From contig JAZNEP010000031.1 in assembly GCA_045588655.1 (NCBI GenBank), positions 4,348 through 68,347 on the forward strand: a stretch of 64,000 bases of DNA. The letters run 5' to 3'. A program made the position numbers and the translations under genes. Source of the DNA: SVFI01 sp045588655. GTDB taxonomy: Bacteria; Bacillota; Clostridia; Lachnospirales; Lachnospiraceae. The number at the start of each line of letters is the position of its first letter. Position 1 is the stretch's first letter. The notes under the pieces are model-generated. The model made no database searches. It was not told where the DNA came from and saw only the letters and a list, made by a program, of their open reading frames with translations. Below, one piece after another: positions 53,558-62,065 of this stretch.

Positions 53558-54853
53558 CTATACTTTCCTTTGACGTTTTTCCAAAATATCCATAAGCCTT
53601 CCCAGATAAGAAAGTGAACCGAACGCAATAATGACACTATCCTTATCTGCAAGCAGGTAACTCATCTCTACTGCCTCTTCCAAACTGTCCGCCGCCGTCA
53701 CATTTTTGTGATACTTTGACACTTCACAGGCCAGCTCATAAGCATCCATCGCTCTTGCGTTGTCCGGTGTTTTTATCGTTATAATACTTGATGCAAACGG
53801 ACTCGTTAACGAAATAATTTTGTCGTACTCCTTGTCCTTCAATATTCCCATTATATAAACAATCTTCTTATTTGTAAAATAGAATTGAATGGATTGTGAC
53901 AGCTTTCTGGCGCCGTCCTCGTTGTGGGCTCCGTCTACCAAAAAGACAGGCTTCGTAGAAATTACTTCAAATCGCCCGCTCCATCTGGCCGCCGCAAATC
54001 CTCTCTCCACCGCCTTGTCTGTAACTCTTACTCCTTCTTCCTTGAGTACCTCTATCACTTTAAGTGCCAAAAGTGCATTTTCTATCTGATATTGTCCCGA
54101 CATTACAATCGCTATCTTTTGCTCTTGTTTATAGACAAACGATTGCTTTTCGAGCCCATAGCGGATATCGGTTGCATCTTCTGTCCTAACAAAATCAATC
54201 GCTACCTTTTGCTTTTCACATACATCCTTTATGACCGCCGCCACTTCTTCTCTCTGCTGGGCACTCACCACTCTGCATCCCGCCTTCACTATTCCGGCTT
54301 TATTTGCAGCGATTTCTTCCAAAGTAGTCCCCAGAAATGACATGTGATCCATACCGATGGGCGTCAATACTGCCACCTTTGTCGTATTCACCAGATTAGT
54401 CGCATCCAAACTTCCACCCATTCCACATTCGAGAAGAACATAGTCACATTGTTTTTCCATAAAAAAAAGAAAGCCAAGCGCTGTCTCTACCTCAAATGGT
54501 GTCGGGTGCGTTTTTCCTTCTGCAACCAGCGCATCACAGGCGTCTTTCACGCGCTCTAAATGCTCGCAAAGAGAGTTCTTTGGAATCATCCTTCCATTTA
54601 CACTGATGCGTTCCCTGTAATCCCGTATGGTCGGTGAATTATAACGCCCTACCTTGTATCCCGCTTCCTTCAGTACCGCAGAAAGATATGCGGTAACCGA
54701 TCCTTTACCATTTGTCCCTGCAATATGCAAAAATGTAAGTCGTTCTTGCGGATTTCCCAATTTTTCACACAAATTTATGATATTTTCAAGTCCCGGTACA
54801 CTTCCGAGCCCCTGTAATGATTCGATGTACTCCATCGCCTGTTTGTAATTCAT
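53558..54853 (-). CDS. folC: folylpolyglutamate synthase / dihydrofolate synthase
   Basis: 431 residues. Mur-ligase-like fold with HIAGTNGKGSV near residue 44-54 and the later FLVDGAHNEDGA. Adds glutamates to (dihydro)folate. The ATG at 54853 is preferred to one three codons upstream, which has no space for a ribosome binding site. First gene of the folate operon. Confidence 0.94.
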   Translation of the reverse strand: MNYKQAMEYIESLQGLGSVPGLENIINLCEKLGNPQERLTFLHIAGTNGKGSVTAYLSAVLKEAGYKVGRYNSPTIRDYRERISVNGRMIPKNSLCEHLERVKDACDALVAEGKTHPTPFEVETALGFLFFMEKQCDYVLLECGMGGSLDATNLVNTTKVAVLTPIGMDHMSFLGTTLEEIAANKAGIVKAGCRVVSAQQREEVAAVIKDVCEKQKVAIDFVRTEDATDIRYGLEKQSFVYKQEQKIAIVMSGQYQIENALLALKVIEVLKEEGVRVTDKAVERGFAAARWSGRFEVISTKPVFLVDGAHNEDGARKLSQSIQFYFTNKKIVYIMGILKDKEYDKIISLTSPFASSIITIKTPDNARAMDAYELACEVSKYHKNVTAADSLEEAVEMSYLLADKDSVIIAFGSLSYLGRLMDILEKRQRKV

Positions 54854-54978
54854 TTTCCACATCCGTCCGGTCTTTTTTCACTGTTGTAAACAAGAAGATT
54901 TACTCACTTTGTATACTCCATCTCAAATTATAACGATTTTTTATGAATAAATAAAGAACTTTCGGACATACTTCAAAT

Positions 54979-55386
54979 ATGATTAAAAAATTCTTTACTT
55001 GTGGTCTTCTCGGCTGGTGCCTCGAGATTATATATACGGCCACATGCTCATTGAAAAATCATGACATTCGGTTAAAAGGAAATACTTCCCTTTGGATGTT
55101 TCCGATTTATGGGCTGGCGGTGCTGATTCATCCGCTGTCAGCTTTGTTAAAAGGTAAGCCCCTCTTTCTCCGCGGAAGCGTCTATACCCTCTGTATTTTT
55201 TTAACCGAATTTGTAACAGGCGAATATCTGAAAAAGAAACACGCCTGTCCGTGGAACTATGAAGATGCACCTTTAAACATTAAAGGCGTAATCCGTCTGG
55301 ACTATGCACCGTTTTGGTTTGGCACCGGACTCTTATATGAGTTTTTGCTCAATCACAGTTCTACAAAAACGGCTAAACTGCCGTAA
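54979..55386 (+). CDS. putative ABC transporter permease-like membrane protein (CmpB type)
   Basis: 135 residues with about four hydrophobic stretches. GLLGWCLEIIYT at the start, SLWMFPIYGLAVLIHPL in the middle, and FLTEFVTGEYLKKKHACPWNYED mark the PF06541-like family, named after a putative ABC transporter permease although it has no transporter partner here. The start has a poor ribosome binding site, so translation may be weak. Diverges from the folate operon. Confidence 0.72.
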   Translation: MIKKFFTCGLLGWCLEIIYTATCSLKNHDIRLKGNTSLWMFPIYGLAVLIHPLSALLKGKPLFLRGSVYTLCIFLTEFVTGEYLKKKHACPWNYEDAPLNIKGVIRLDYAPFWFGTGLLYEFLLNHSSTKTAKLP

Positions 55387-55399
55387 TTATCCTCCCCCC

Positions 55400-55440
55400 T
55401 AAAAAAGAACTGCCGCAATTTCTGCGGCAGTTCTTACGAT
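55400..55440. terminator. strong terminator hairpin
   Basis: 13-bp stem AAGAACTGCCGCA/TGCGGCAGTTCTT (55405-55417 with 55422-55434). The T run is better on the minus strand, where it ends the DUF805 gene, and weaker on the plus strand. Confidence 0.88.
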
Positions 55441-55475
55441 TTTATCTTTATTGTTTCTTATTTTTCTTCCTCTGA

Positions 55476-55841
55476 CTATTCTGCCGAGCTCATACAAGCA
55501 AATACAAGCAGAATAATTGATCCTACACATGGAATAAATCCAAAGAAAATATATGGCCATGATTTTCCAATGTCATTTAATCTACGAACATAAATCGCAA
55601 TTCCCGGTACCAATGTTGCTAACGAATAAAGACTTGTGATTGCAACAAAAAGTCCGCCGACAAACGGAATCGATGACAATATGCCAAGCACAATTCCAAT
55701 CACAAAATTGGTTAAAAACACAATCCAAAATGTCTTTCTATCTGTTTTCCCCTGAAAATCCACATAACGAAGTAAAACTTCTTCTCCCCACGGACGTAAA
55801 AAATCCGGTAACTTTTCCACAAAACCTCTCAACTGTTCCAT
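55476..55841 (-). CDS. DUF805 family membrane protein
   Basis: 121 residues with three to four helices and the DUF805 pattern: GKTDRKTFWIVFLTNFVIG, then YVRRLNDIGKSWPYIFFGFIP, the RRLxDIGxS motif. Function unknown. ATG 55841 has GGGAGA 7 nt upstream; an upstream frame extension is not supported. Has its own promoter. Confidence 0.85.
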   Translation of the reverse strand: MEQLRGFVEKLPDFLRPWGEEVLLRYVDFQGKTDRKTFWIVFLTNFVIGIVLGILSSIPFVGGLFVAITSLYSLATLVPGIAIYVRRLNDIGKSWPYIFFGFIPCVGSIILLVFACMSSAE

Positions 55842-55878
55842 ACTATACTCTCCCTTCAAAAAAATATTTACAACTATT

Positions 55879-55908
55879 ACTATACCTTTTTTTGTCAACT
55901 TCTGTCAA
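55879..55908 (-). promoter_or_regulatory. promoter of the DUF805 gene
   Basis: Minus strand TTGACA (perfect), 18 bp, TATAGT, about 40 bases upstream of the start. Confidence 0.6.
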
Positions 55909-55956
55909 GAATTATCCTAAATAATCAAGCAACATCTATATTATTAACCAATCGTA

Positions 55957-56328
55957 TTACACGTCGTCTATATCACCCATCTGACCGCTTCCAATATCCA
56001 GCGTATTGAGTGTTCTACGTTTCATTCTTGCTTCTTCCGATGCCTCAAGAATAAAATCTTTAATTGCTCTTGCATTTTTGATGTGCTCCAAACGCAGTGT
56101 AGGGGATGTCGAATCGCCTGTATGGCAAATTACTGTGCCAAGTTTAAACATGCGTTCCATCAGGCTCGTCTCCAGCTGCACATCCTGTACTTTGTACATA
56201 TAACAATCATCTTCGACTGTTTTCAGAAGCCCTTTTCTAATATTGATCATTTCCGGTTTGACTGTATATACCGTAAATGTCCAAGGCAGTCCAAAAAATA
56301 AGATCCTCTTTCGTTCTCTAAATTCCAT
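55957..56328 (-). CDS. bacterial PH-domain (bPH2-like) protein
   Basis: 123 residues. GLPWTFTVYTVKPEMINIRKGLLKTVEDDCYMYKV and DVQLETSLMERMFKLGTVICHT fit a bPH2/DUF304 fold, usually membrane linked; here no membrane helix is seen, and the tail (KRRTLNTLDIGSG) is polar. Function unknown. Divergent from the nitroreductase gene. Confidence 0.78.
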   Translation of the reverse strand: MEFRERKRILFFGLPWTFTVYTVKPEMINIRKGLLKTVEDDCYMYKVQDVQLETSLMERMFKLGTVICHTGDSTSPTLRLEHIKNARAIKDFILEASEEARMKRRTLNTLDIGSGQMGDIDDV

Positions 56329-56356
56329 TGCGAATTCCTCCCGACATTTTTCTTAT

Positions 56357-56385
56357 ATTATACATAGTACACATTCGAATTGCAA
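56357..56385 (-). promoter_or_regulatory. promoter of the PH-domain gene
   Basis: Minus strand TTGCAA, 17 bp, TATAAT, about 25 bases upstream of the start. Confidence 0.6.
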
Positions 56386-56391
56386 ACGATA

Positions 56392-56420
56392 TTGAAAGCC
56401 ACAACATTTTGTGCTATCAT
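56392..56420 (+). promoter_or_regulatory. promoter of the nitroreductase gene
   Basis: Plus strand TTGAAA, 17 bp, TATCAT, about 40 bases upstream of the ATG. Divergent and adjacent to the PH-domain gene promoter. Confidence 0.65.
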
Positions 56421-56460
56421 TATGAAAAATAACCAGCAGAAGTAGAAAAAGGAGGTTCCT

Positions 56461-57000
56461 ATGACAGCCAAAGAATGTATTTTAGGTCGAAGAAGTATCC
56501 GTAAATTTAAAGCAGATCCTGTCGATCACGCTTTACTTGAATCTATCGTTGAAACAGCATCTTATGCTCCAAGCTGGAAAAATACACAAATTGCTCGTTA
56601 TATCGCTGTAGAAGGTGCATTAAAAGATCAGATAGGACGTGAATGTACTACTGCATTTCCTGGCAATGGAATGATTATTGAGAAGGCTCCTCTTTTAATT
56701 GCTGTTACCATGATTAAGAACAGATGCGGATATGAAAGAGACGGCTCCTTTACTACGGACCGCAAAGATGGCTGGCAGATGTATGACGCTGGTATTGCAA
56801 GCCAGACATTTTGTCTCGCTGCGCACGAAGCCGGCCTTGGCACTGTTATTATGGGTATTTTTGACCGTCCTGAAATTGAACAATTACTTGAAATACCCGA
56901 CGATCGTGAACTGGTTGCTCTTATTCCCGTCGGATATCCAGATGAAGCACCTACTGCTCCACGCAGAAAGACTGTTTCAGATTTATTATCCTATAAATAA
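56461..57000 (+). CDS. nitroreductase-family flavoprotein
   Basis: 179 residues. RRSIRKFKADPVDHALLESIVETASYAPSWKNTQIARY is the nitroreductase FMN-binding N-terminal region, and GLGTVIMGIFDRPEIEQLLEIPDD is the second one. It probably reduces flavin-bound or nitro substrates with NAD(P)H. Strong AAGGAGG ribosome binding site. Its stop codon lies 7 bases before a hairpin in front of pyrB. A metabolic link to pyrB is not clear from sequence. Confidence 0.88.
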   Translation: MTAKECILGRRSIRKFKADPVDHALLESIVETASYAPSWKNTQIARYIAVEGALKDQIGRECTTAFPGNGMIIEKAPLLIAVTMIKNRCGYERDGSFTTDRKDGWQMYDAGIASQTFCLAAHEAGLGTVIMGIFDRPEIEQLLEIPDDRELVALIPVGYPDEAPTAPRRKTVSDLLSYK

Positions 57001-57006
57001 CGCTGA

Positions 57007-57036
57007 GGAATCGAAGACCTTCTTCGATTCCTTTTC
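57007..57036 (+). terminator. pyrB: intrinsic terminator or attenuator in front of pyrB
   Basis: GGAATCGAAGA (57007-57017) and TCTTCGATTCC (57021-57031) make a perfect 11-bp stem with a 3-base loop, followed by TTTTCT. It is 35 bases upstream of the pyrB ATG, with no room for a full promoter in between, so pyrB either depends on read-through or on a promoter inside the hairpin or nitroreductase gene. Confidence 0.7.
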
Positions 57037-57070
57037 TATGACAAAACACTACGCAAAGGAGATCACAAAC

Positions 57071-57982
57071 ATGAGACATTTAATGAGTCCTCTGGACTTT
57101 ACTACCGAGGAATTGGATTCCCTGTTTCGCCTGGCTTCCGATATCGAAAAAAATCCGGAGCTTTATGCACACAAATGTGACGGGAAAATTCTTGCCACCT
57201 GCTTTTATGAACCGAGTACACGCACACGCTTAAGCTTTGAAAGCGCTATGCTTAGTCTTGGTGGAAATGTACTTGGCTTTTCGGATGCGAATTCCTCCTC
57301 CGCAGCCAAGGGAGAGAGCGTTTCTGATACGATTCGCACCGTCTCCTGCTTTGCTGATATCTGCGCCATGCGTCACCCGAAGGAAGGAGCTCCGATGGTT
57401 GCTGCGACGCATTCCCAGATCCCTGTAATCAATGCAGGGGACGGCGGGCATCAACATCCGACGCAAACGCTTACTGACCTACTGACGATTCGTTCTTTAA
57501 AAGGACGTCTGGATCATTTTACCATCGGTCTTTGCGGAGATTTAAAATTTGGCCGTACCGTTCACTCTCTGATTGAAGCCCTTGAGAGATATGATAACAT
57601 AAAATTCATCTTCATCTCTCCGGAAGAACTTCGCGTCCCGGATTATATCACGGAAACGCTGACAGAAAAGGGCATTACGTATGAAGAGCATATCAGTCTG
57701 GAAGATACTATCGCAAATCTCGACCTACTGTATATGACACGAGTTCAGCGTGAACGTTTCTTTAACGAAGAAGACTACATTCGCCTCAAAGATTTCTATA
57801 TTCTGGACAAGAAAAAAATGAGTCTAGCAAAACAAGATATGCTGGTTCTGCACCCACTGCCACGTGTCAATGAGATTTCAGTAGAAGTGGATGATGATCC
57901 CCGCGCAGTATATTTTAAACAGGTGCGTTACGGTGTCTATGTTCGTATGGCTCTGATTCTTACGCTGTTGGAACTGGCTTAA
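57071..57982 (+). CDS. pyrB: aspartate carbamoyltransferase, catalytic chain
   Basis: 303 residues. The ATG at 57071 is preceded by AAAGGAG at 9 nt; the longer upstream frame crosses the nitroreductase gene and a terminator and is not used. Motifs FYEPSTRTRLSFESAM (carbamoyl phosphate loop) near residue 45, HPTQTLTDL and HPLPR confirm the family. Condenses carbamoyl phosphate with aspartate in pyrimidine synthesis. Followed by its regulatory chain pyrI. Confidence 0.96.
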   Translation: MRHLMSPLDFTTEELDSLFRLASDIEKNPELYAHKCDGKILATCFYEPSTRTRLSFESAMLSLGGNVLGFSDANSSSAAKGESVSDTIRTVSCFADICAMRHPKEGAPMVAATHSQIPVINAGDGGHQHPTQTLTDLLTIRSLKGRLDHFTIGLCGDLKFGRTVHSLIEALERYDNIKFIFISPEELRVPDYITETLTEKGITYEEHISLEDTIANLDLLYMTRVQRERFFNEEDYIRLKDFYILDKKKMSLAKQDMLVLHPLPRVNEISVEVDDDPRAVYFKQVRYGVYVRMALILTLLELA

Positions 57983-58055
57983 CCGTGCACCTTGTAACAG
58001 ACATTTTATACAAAATTATATTTACTGAATCATCTCACAAAAAGGAGACAAACAT

Positions 58056-58502
58056 ATGTTAAATGTAGGACAAATTGAAGAAGGCTTTGTACTGGACCAT
58101 ATCAAGGCCGGTAAAAGCCTTGCAATCTATCATCTTCTCCAGCTTGATAAACTGGATTATACCGTGGCCATCATTAAAAATGCCAAAAGTAACAAATTAG
58201 GAAAAAAAGACATTCTAAAAATAGAATGTGATATTACACAGCTGAATCTGGATGTGCTCGCACTCATTGATAAAAACATTACCGTCAATGTCATCAAAGA
58301 CGGCGAGATTGTGGACAAAAAGGAACTCTCTCTTCCACGGGAAATCAAAAATATTATTCATTGTAAGAACCCTCGATGCATTACTTCTATTGAACAGGAG
58401 CTTCCGCATATCTTTGTTCTTTCAGATGAGAAAAAGGAAGTCTATCGTTGTAAATACTGTGAAGAAAAATATAATGAAAGAGCGCAGCAATTTATGCACT
58501 AG
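58056..58502 (+). CDS. pyrI: aspartate carbamoyltransferase, regulatory chain
   Basis: 148 residues. N-terminal nucleotide-binding domain and C-terminal zinc domain with CKNPRC and CKYC ligands. In the enterobacterial enzyme this subunit gives CTP/ATP control. pyrB-pyrI pairing in one operon, 73 bp gap with a good GGAG site, suggests allosteric ATCase here. Normal length. Confidence 0.95.
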   Translation: MLNVGQIEEGFVLDHIKAGKSLAIYHLLQLDKLDYTVAIIKNAKSNKLGKKDILKIECDITQLNLDVLALIDKNITVNVIKDGEIVDKKELSLPREIKNIIHCKNPRCITSIEQELPHIFVLSDEKKEVYRCKYCEEKYNERAQQFMH

Positions 58503-58519
58503 CTAGCAGACAAAATAAT

Positions 58520-58568
58520 AGAGCTGAGAATTTTGGAAATCTGATTTCCCAAAGTTTCAGCTCTTTTC
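58520..58568. terminator. terminator between pyrI and lepB (bidirectional)
   Basis: Long imperfect stem: AGAGCTGA...TTTTGGAAA pairs with TTTCCCAAA...TCAGCTCT around a short loop, T run after it. Ends pyrBI on the plus strand and lepB (stop at 58572) on the minus strand. Confidence 0.8.
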
Positions 58569-58571
58569 TAT

Positions 58572-59225
58572 TTACTCATTATTTAGTTTTGAAAAAGAAG
58601 GATAATAGCGAAAAATCGCTTTCCCGAGTATCGCATCTTCTTTTACAAAACAATACCCCTGTTCAATTGCTGCCTCCGGTGTTGAAGCAAGTCCTTCCAT
58701 AACTGCCTCCGCCGCCCAATATCTGCTATCAAGTGAATCGTTCCGATTGTCACCCATCACAAAATAGCACCCTTGCGGTATCTCCAATTTCAGTTCATCA
58801 TTTTCAATAAACCAAACCTCTTTCAAATACGGTTCATAAAGTGGAGCGCTACTACCATCAATATAGACTTCTCCATCACGAATCTCCAATGTCTCGCCCG
58901 GGAGTCCGATTATCCTTTTAATATATATCTCCTCTTCATTTACCGGATATTTAAAGATAACAATGTCACCGCGCTGTGGGTTTCCCTTGATATAAGATAA
59001 TCGAAAACCAATCAATCGGTCGCCCGGTTCTATCGTTGCCTCCATGGAGCCGGTCGGTACATTTGCATTGATAATCACAAATTTATTTAAAAGTACGGAC
59101 ACGATAAATGCCAGTATAATCACACGCACCCATGACATAATCTCCTGTAAGATGAGCTTTCTCTTTTCTTTTGCTGACATCGGCTTATCCTGTGTGTCCA
59201 CTTCTTCTATTTCTTTTTCTATCAT
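58572..59225 (-). CDS. lepB: signal peptidase I
   Basis: 217 residues from ATG 59225, preceded by AGGGG at 7 nt. A charged cytoplasmic start, one membrane helix (about 32-52), catalytic Ser in PTGSMEAT, catalytic Lys in YIKRIIGLPGE, and GDNRNDSLDSR. It removes signal peptides at the outer membrane face. A promoter overlapping that of the divergent helicase gene drives it. Confidence 0.96.
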   Translation of the reverse strand: MIEKEIEEVDTQDKPMSAKEKRKLILQEIMSWVRVIILAFIVSVLLNKFVIINANVPTGSMEATIEPGDRLIGFRLSYIKGNPQRGDIVIFKYPVNEEEIYIKRIIGLPGETLEIRDGEVYIDGSSAPLYEPYLKEVWFIENDELKLEIPQGCYFVMGDNRNDSLDSRYWAAEAVMEGLASTPEAAIEQGYCFVKEDAILGKAIFRYYPSFSKLNNE

Positions 59226-59253
59226 TCTTCTTCCCCTTTCTTTACTACGGTAA

Positions 59254-59282
59254 ATTATAATTGTTTTGCTGTATTTTGCCAA
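59254..59282 (-). promoter_or_regulatory. promoter of lepB
   Basis: Minus strand TTGGCA, 17 bp, TATAAT, about 29 bases upstream of the ATG. Its spacer contains the -35 box of the divergent helicase promoter. Confidence 0.65.
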
Positions 59283-59294
59283 GTATGATATAGT
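59266..59294 (+). promoter_or_regulatory. promoter of the helicase gene
   Basis: Plus strand TTGCTG, 17 bp, TATAGT (TGA extended). It interlocks with the lepB promoter, so the two cannot easily be occupied at once. Confidence 0.55.
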
Positions 59295-59331
59295 CAGAAT
59301 TAAGAAATTTTTTAAACATTACGGGGGTATT

Positions 59332-62049
59332 ATGGCAGTAAAACAAAAACAAACAAATCTATTTCAAAGTCATATGAAATTTAAAGGAACCTTCCGCAGC
59401 TACCAGCAGCGCGTGCTCGATCAAAGTCCTACTTATTTGGCCGACCGCCGTTTGCATATTGTAGCAGCTCCCGGTTCCGGTAAAACCACGCTTGGAATTG
59501 AACTTATCACAAGAATCGGTGAACCATGTCTGGTTCTGACACCAAGCATCACCATCCGCGAGCAATGGGGTGCCCGTATCGCATCTTCTTTCCTGAACGA
59601 AAATGAAAATGCACAGGATTGGATTTCTTCCTCCATAAAAACCCCTCTTGCAATCACCACGATTACCTATCAGGCGCTTCATAGTGCCTACACGCGCTTT
59701 CACGGTGCTCTGGATGAAACATCTGACGATGCGGAGGAAACGGACATTGTAACAGAACAGACTTCTGTTACCCCTCAGATCTTTTCTGAAGATCAGCAGG
59801 TAGATTACTCTGACTTTGATTTGATAGAAACGATTAAAAAAGCCGGTATCCGTACCATATGTCTGGACGAAGCCCATCATCTTCGCAGTGAATGGTGGAA
59901 AGTTCTGGAACAGGTGATCAAAGAACTCTCTGATGATATTACTCTAATTTGTCTTACCGCCACGCCTCCATATGACTCTACTCCAGCGCAGTGGAAGCGC
60001 TATACCGACCTTTGCGGTCCGATTGACGAAGAAATTTTCACCCCTGAACTGGTAAAAGACAACAATCTTTGTCCGCATCAGGATTATGTCTATTTTAATT
60101 ATCCTACGGAAGAAGAACTGAATACTGTACGAAAATTCCGTCAAAATATCAAAGAAGTTTTTGCAGCTCTCAGCAATGATTCGGAGCTTCTTTCCATGAT
60201 TCGTTCTCACAAAGGGATTCTTTCCGAAAAAGAATATAGCGAATTCTTCCTAGACCGGCCATCCTATTTTTCTTCTATTCTAATTTATCTAAATGAAAAT
60301 CAGGTTCCTCTTTCACCGTATCTCAAAAGTCTGATTGGCACAAAGGGGAAATTACCAAAGCTAACACCGGAATGGTTGGAAATTCTATTACAGGGATTTT
60401 TGTACGACGATACTGATTCTTATGAAAACAGTGATGTTCTTCGTGAGCGGTTGCAAGATTACTTAAAGCAGCACCGCTGTATTGTACGTAAAAAGGTGAC
60501 TCTTACAGAAGACGAGTCCATACACAAAATGCTTCTATCCAGCAAAGGAAAATTAAACAGCATTCTTGACATCACCAAAGCCGAATTCAAGGCCCTCGGA
60601 ACATCCTTACGCGAACTGATTTTATGTGACTATATCAAAAAGGAATATCTCACAGCAATCGGAGACAACTCAAAAACCATCGATGACAACGGGGTGATTC
60701 CAATTTTTGAACGTCTGCGTCGAGAAAACCTAAATCAGCTCAAAATCGGGGTTCTCTGTGGCTCCATCGTCATCCTCCCGGATTCTGCGATTGGTGCACT
60801 TGAATATCTATTTATTGAACATAATACTTCCGGCAAATGTAAGCCACTTGGTGATACCGGTTATCAGCAGGTAACTATCTCCGGAAACAAGAGTCTTATT
60901 GTCAAATTGATTACAGCTCTGTTTGAAGACGGTCAGATGCAGGTTTTAATCGGTACAAAGTCGCTACTTGGAGAAGGTTGGGACTCCCCATGTATCAACA
61001 CCTTAATCCTTGCATCCTTTGTGGGCTCCTTTATGCTTAGCAACCAGATGCGTGGACGCGCCATTCGTGTCTCTGCAAAAGACCCTGAGAAAATCAGTAA
61101 CATCTGGCATCTGGTCTGTGTCGATGATGAAGGCAAATCCTCTGACTACGATATGCTAAAGCGCCGTTTTGAATCCTTCCTTGGCGTAGGATACACCGGA
61201 AATCTCATTGAAAACGGCTTGGATCGTCTCTCCATTATACGCGAACCATTTACCCAAACCAATATTTCGTCGATGAATGCAGAAATGCTTGCTCTGGCAG
61301 CTAACCGGTCTTCCTTAAAAAAACAATGGGAAAACGCTTGCATGACAAACGGCAACACAATGTCAGTGGAAGACGTCACAGAGATTACGCCAAGTACCTC
61401 CACACCCGGATTTTTACTTGTACCTTCCATTGCTAAATTGGTGGTACACCTAATTTTTGCAATCGCTTTGATTGTTTTATCCGTCCTGTTAAAAAAATCC
61501 GGACTGTCCTTCTTGCATGCAGTCACCCTTATTGTGCTTGCTGTTGTCCTTTTCCGCTCGATGAACGTATGCAATAAAATCTCGGTACTTCTTTCGCCGA
61601 AAAAACTCATGTTAAAAGTGGGAAAAGCTTTGCTGAAATCTCTTCAGCAAACCGCACACATCACCTCATCCGATGTAAAGGTTGAGACAAGGGTAACTTC
61701 AAACGGTAATATCAGTACGTCTCTAACCGGTGGTACCGCGCGTGAAAAATCCGACTTTGCCAAGGCCCTCGGTGAGCTGTTTGCCCCGATTGACAATCCG
61801 CGCTATCTGTTGCTTTCCAAAACGTATAACCCACTCTCTGCTTTTTCGTGTATGAGTGTTCCGGAATGCTTAGGTAGCAAAAAAGAAAATGCCCAGCTTC
61901 TGCACGGGCATCTTCAAAAATTACTTGGTTCCTATGAACTTGTCTATACCAGAACTCCTGAAGGCCGGAAAACGCTTTTAAAAGCAAGAACTCACTGCCT
62001 CTCGAATCGTTTTGATGCAACCCCGGTTCGTAAAAAACAGGTACGCTAA
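59332..62049 (+). CDS. superfamily 2 DEAH-box helicase with C-terminal membrane hairpin
   Basis: 905 residues from ATG 59332 (GGGGG 4 nt upstream). N-terminal helicase half: Walker A AAPGSGKTT near residue 43-51, DEAH in CLDEAHHLRSEWW near 178-182, CLTATPP near 206. Second half: GEGWD near 546 and NQMRGRAIR near 570-578. Then two hydrophobic helices at about 702-722 and 727-743, and a soluble C-terminal domain of about 160 residues. No membrane tethering is usual for this superfamily. I do not know the function; Type III restriction-like helicase features are present but no methylase or nuclease gene is seen. Confidence 0.82.
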   Translation: MAVKQKQTNLFQSHMKFKGTFRSYQQRVLDQSPTYLADRRLHIVAAPGSGKTTLGIELITRIGEPCLVLTPSITIREQWGARIASSFLNENENAQDWISSSIKTPLAITTITYQALHSAYTRFHGALDETSDDAEETDIVTEQTSVTPQIFSEDQQVDYSDFDLIETIKKAGIRTICLDEAHHLRSEWWKVLEQVIKELSDDITLICLTATPPYDSTPAQWKRYTDLCGPIDEEIFTPELVKDNNLCPHQDYVYFNYPTEEELNTVRKFRQNIKEVFAALSNDSELLSMIRSHKGILSEKEYSEFFLDRPSYFSSILIYLNENQVPLSPYLKSLIGTKGKLPKLTPEWLEILLQGFLYDDTDSYENSDVLRERLQDYLKQHRCIVRKKVTLTEDESIHKMLLSSKGKLNSILDITKAEFKALGTSLRELILCDYIKKEYLTAIGDNSKTIDDNGVIPIFERLRRENLNQLKIGVLCGSIVILPDSAIGALEYLFIEHNTSGKCKPLGDTGYQQVTISGNKSLIVKLITALFEDGQMQVLIGTKSLLGEGWDSPCINTLILASFVGSFMLSNQMRGRAIRVSAKDPEKISNIWHLVCVDDEGKSSDYDMLKRRFESFLGVGYTGNLIENGLDRLSIIREPFTQTNISSMNAEMLALAANRSSLKKQWENACMTNGNTMSVEDVTEITPSTSTPGFLLVPSIAKLVVHLIFAIALIVLSVLLKKSGLSFLHAVTLIVLAVVLFRSMNVCNKISVLLSPKKLMLKVGKALLKSLQQTAHITSSDVKVETRVTSNGNISTSLTGGTAREKSDFAKALGELFAPIDNPRYLLLSKTYNPLSAFSCMSVPECLGSKKENAQLLHGHLQKLLGSYELVYTRTPEGRKTLLKARTHCLSNRFDATPVRKKQVR

Positions 62050-62065
62050 TCTGTGACCAGCTGTT

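Noticed and set aside
54863..54978. Promoter of the folate operon
   Set aside because: A TATAAT-like box is present on the minus strand, but no acceptable -35 box stands at 16-18 bp, so I did not list it as a feature.
56732..57070. Upstream extension of the pyrB frame inside the nitroreductase gene
   Set aside because: It crosses the nitroreductase stop and a terminator in another frame; PyrB begins normally at 57071 behind a good ribosome binding site.
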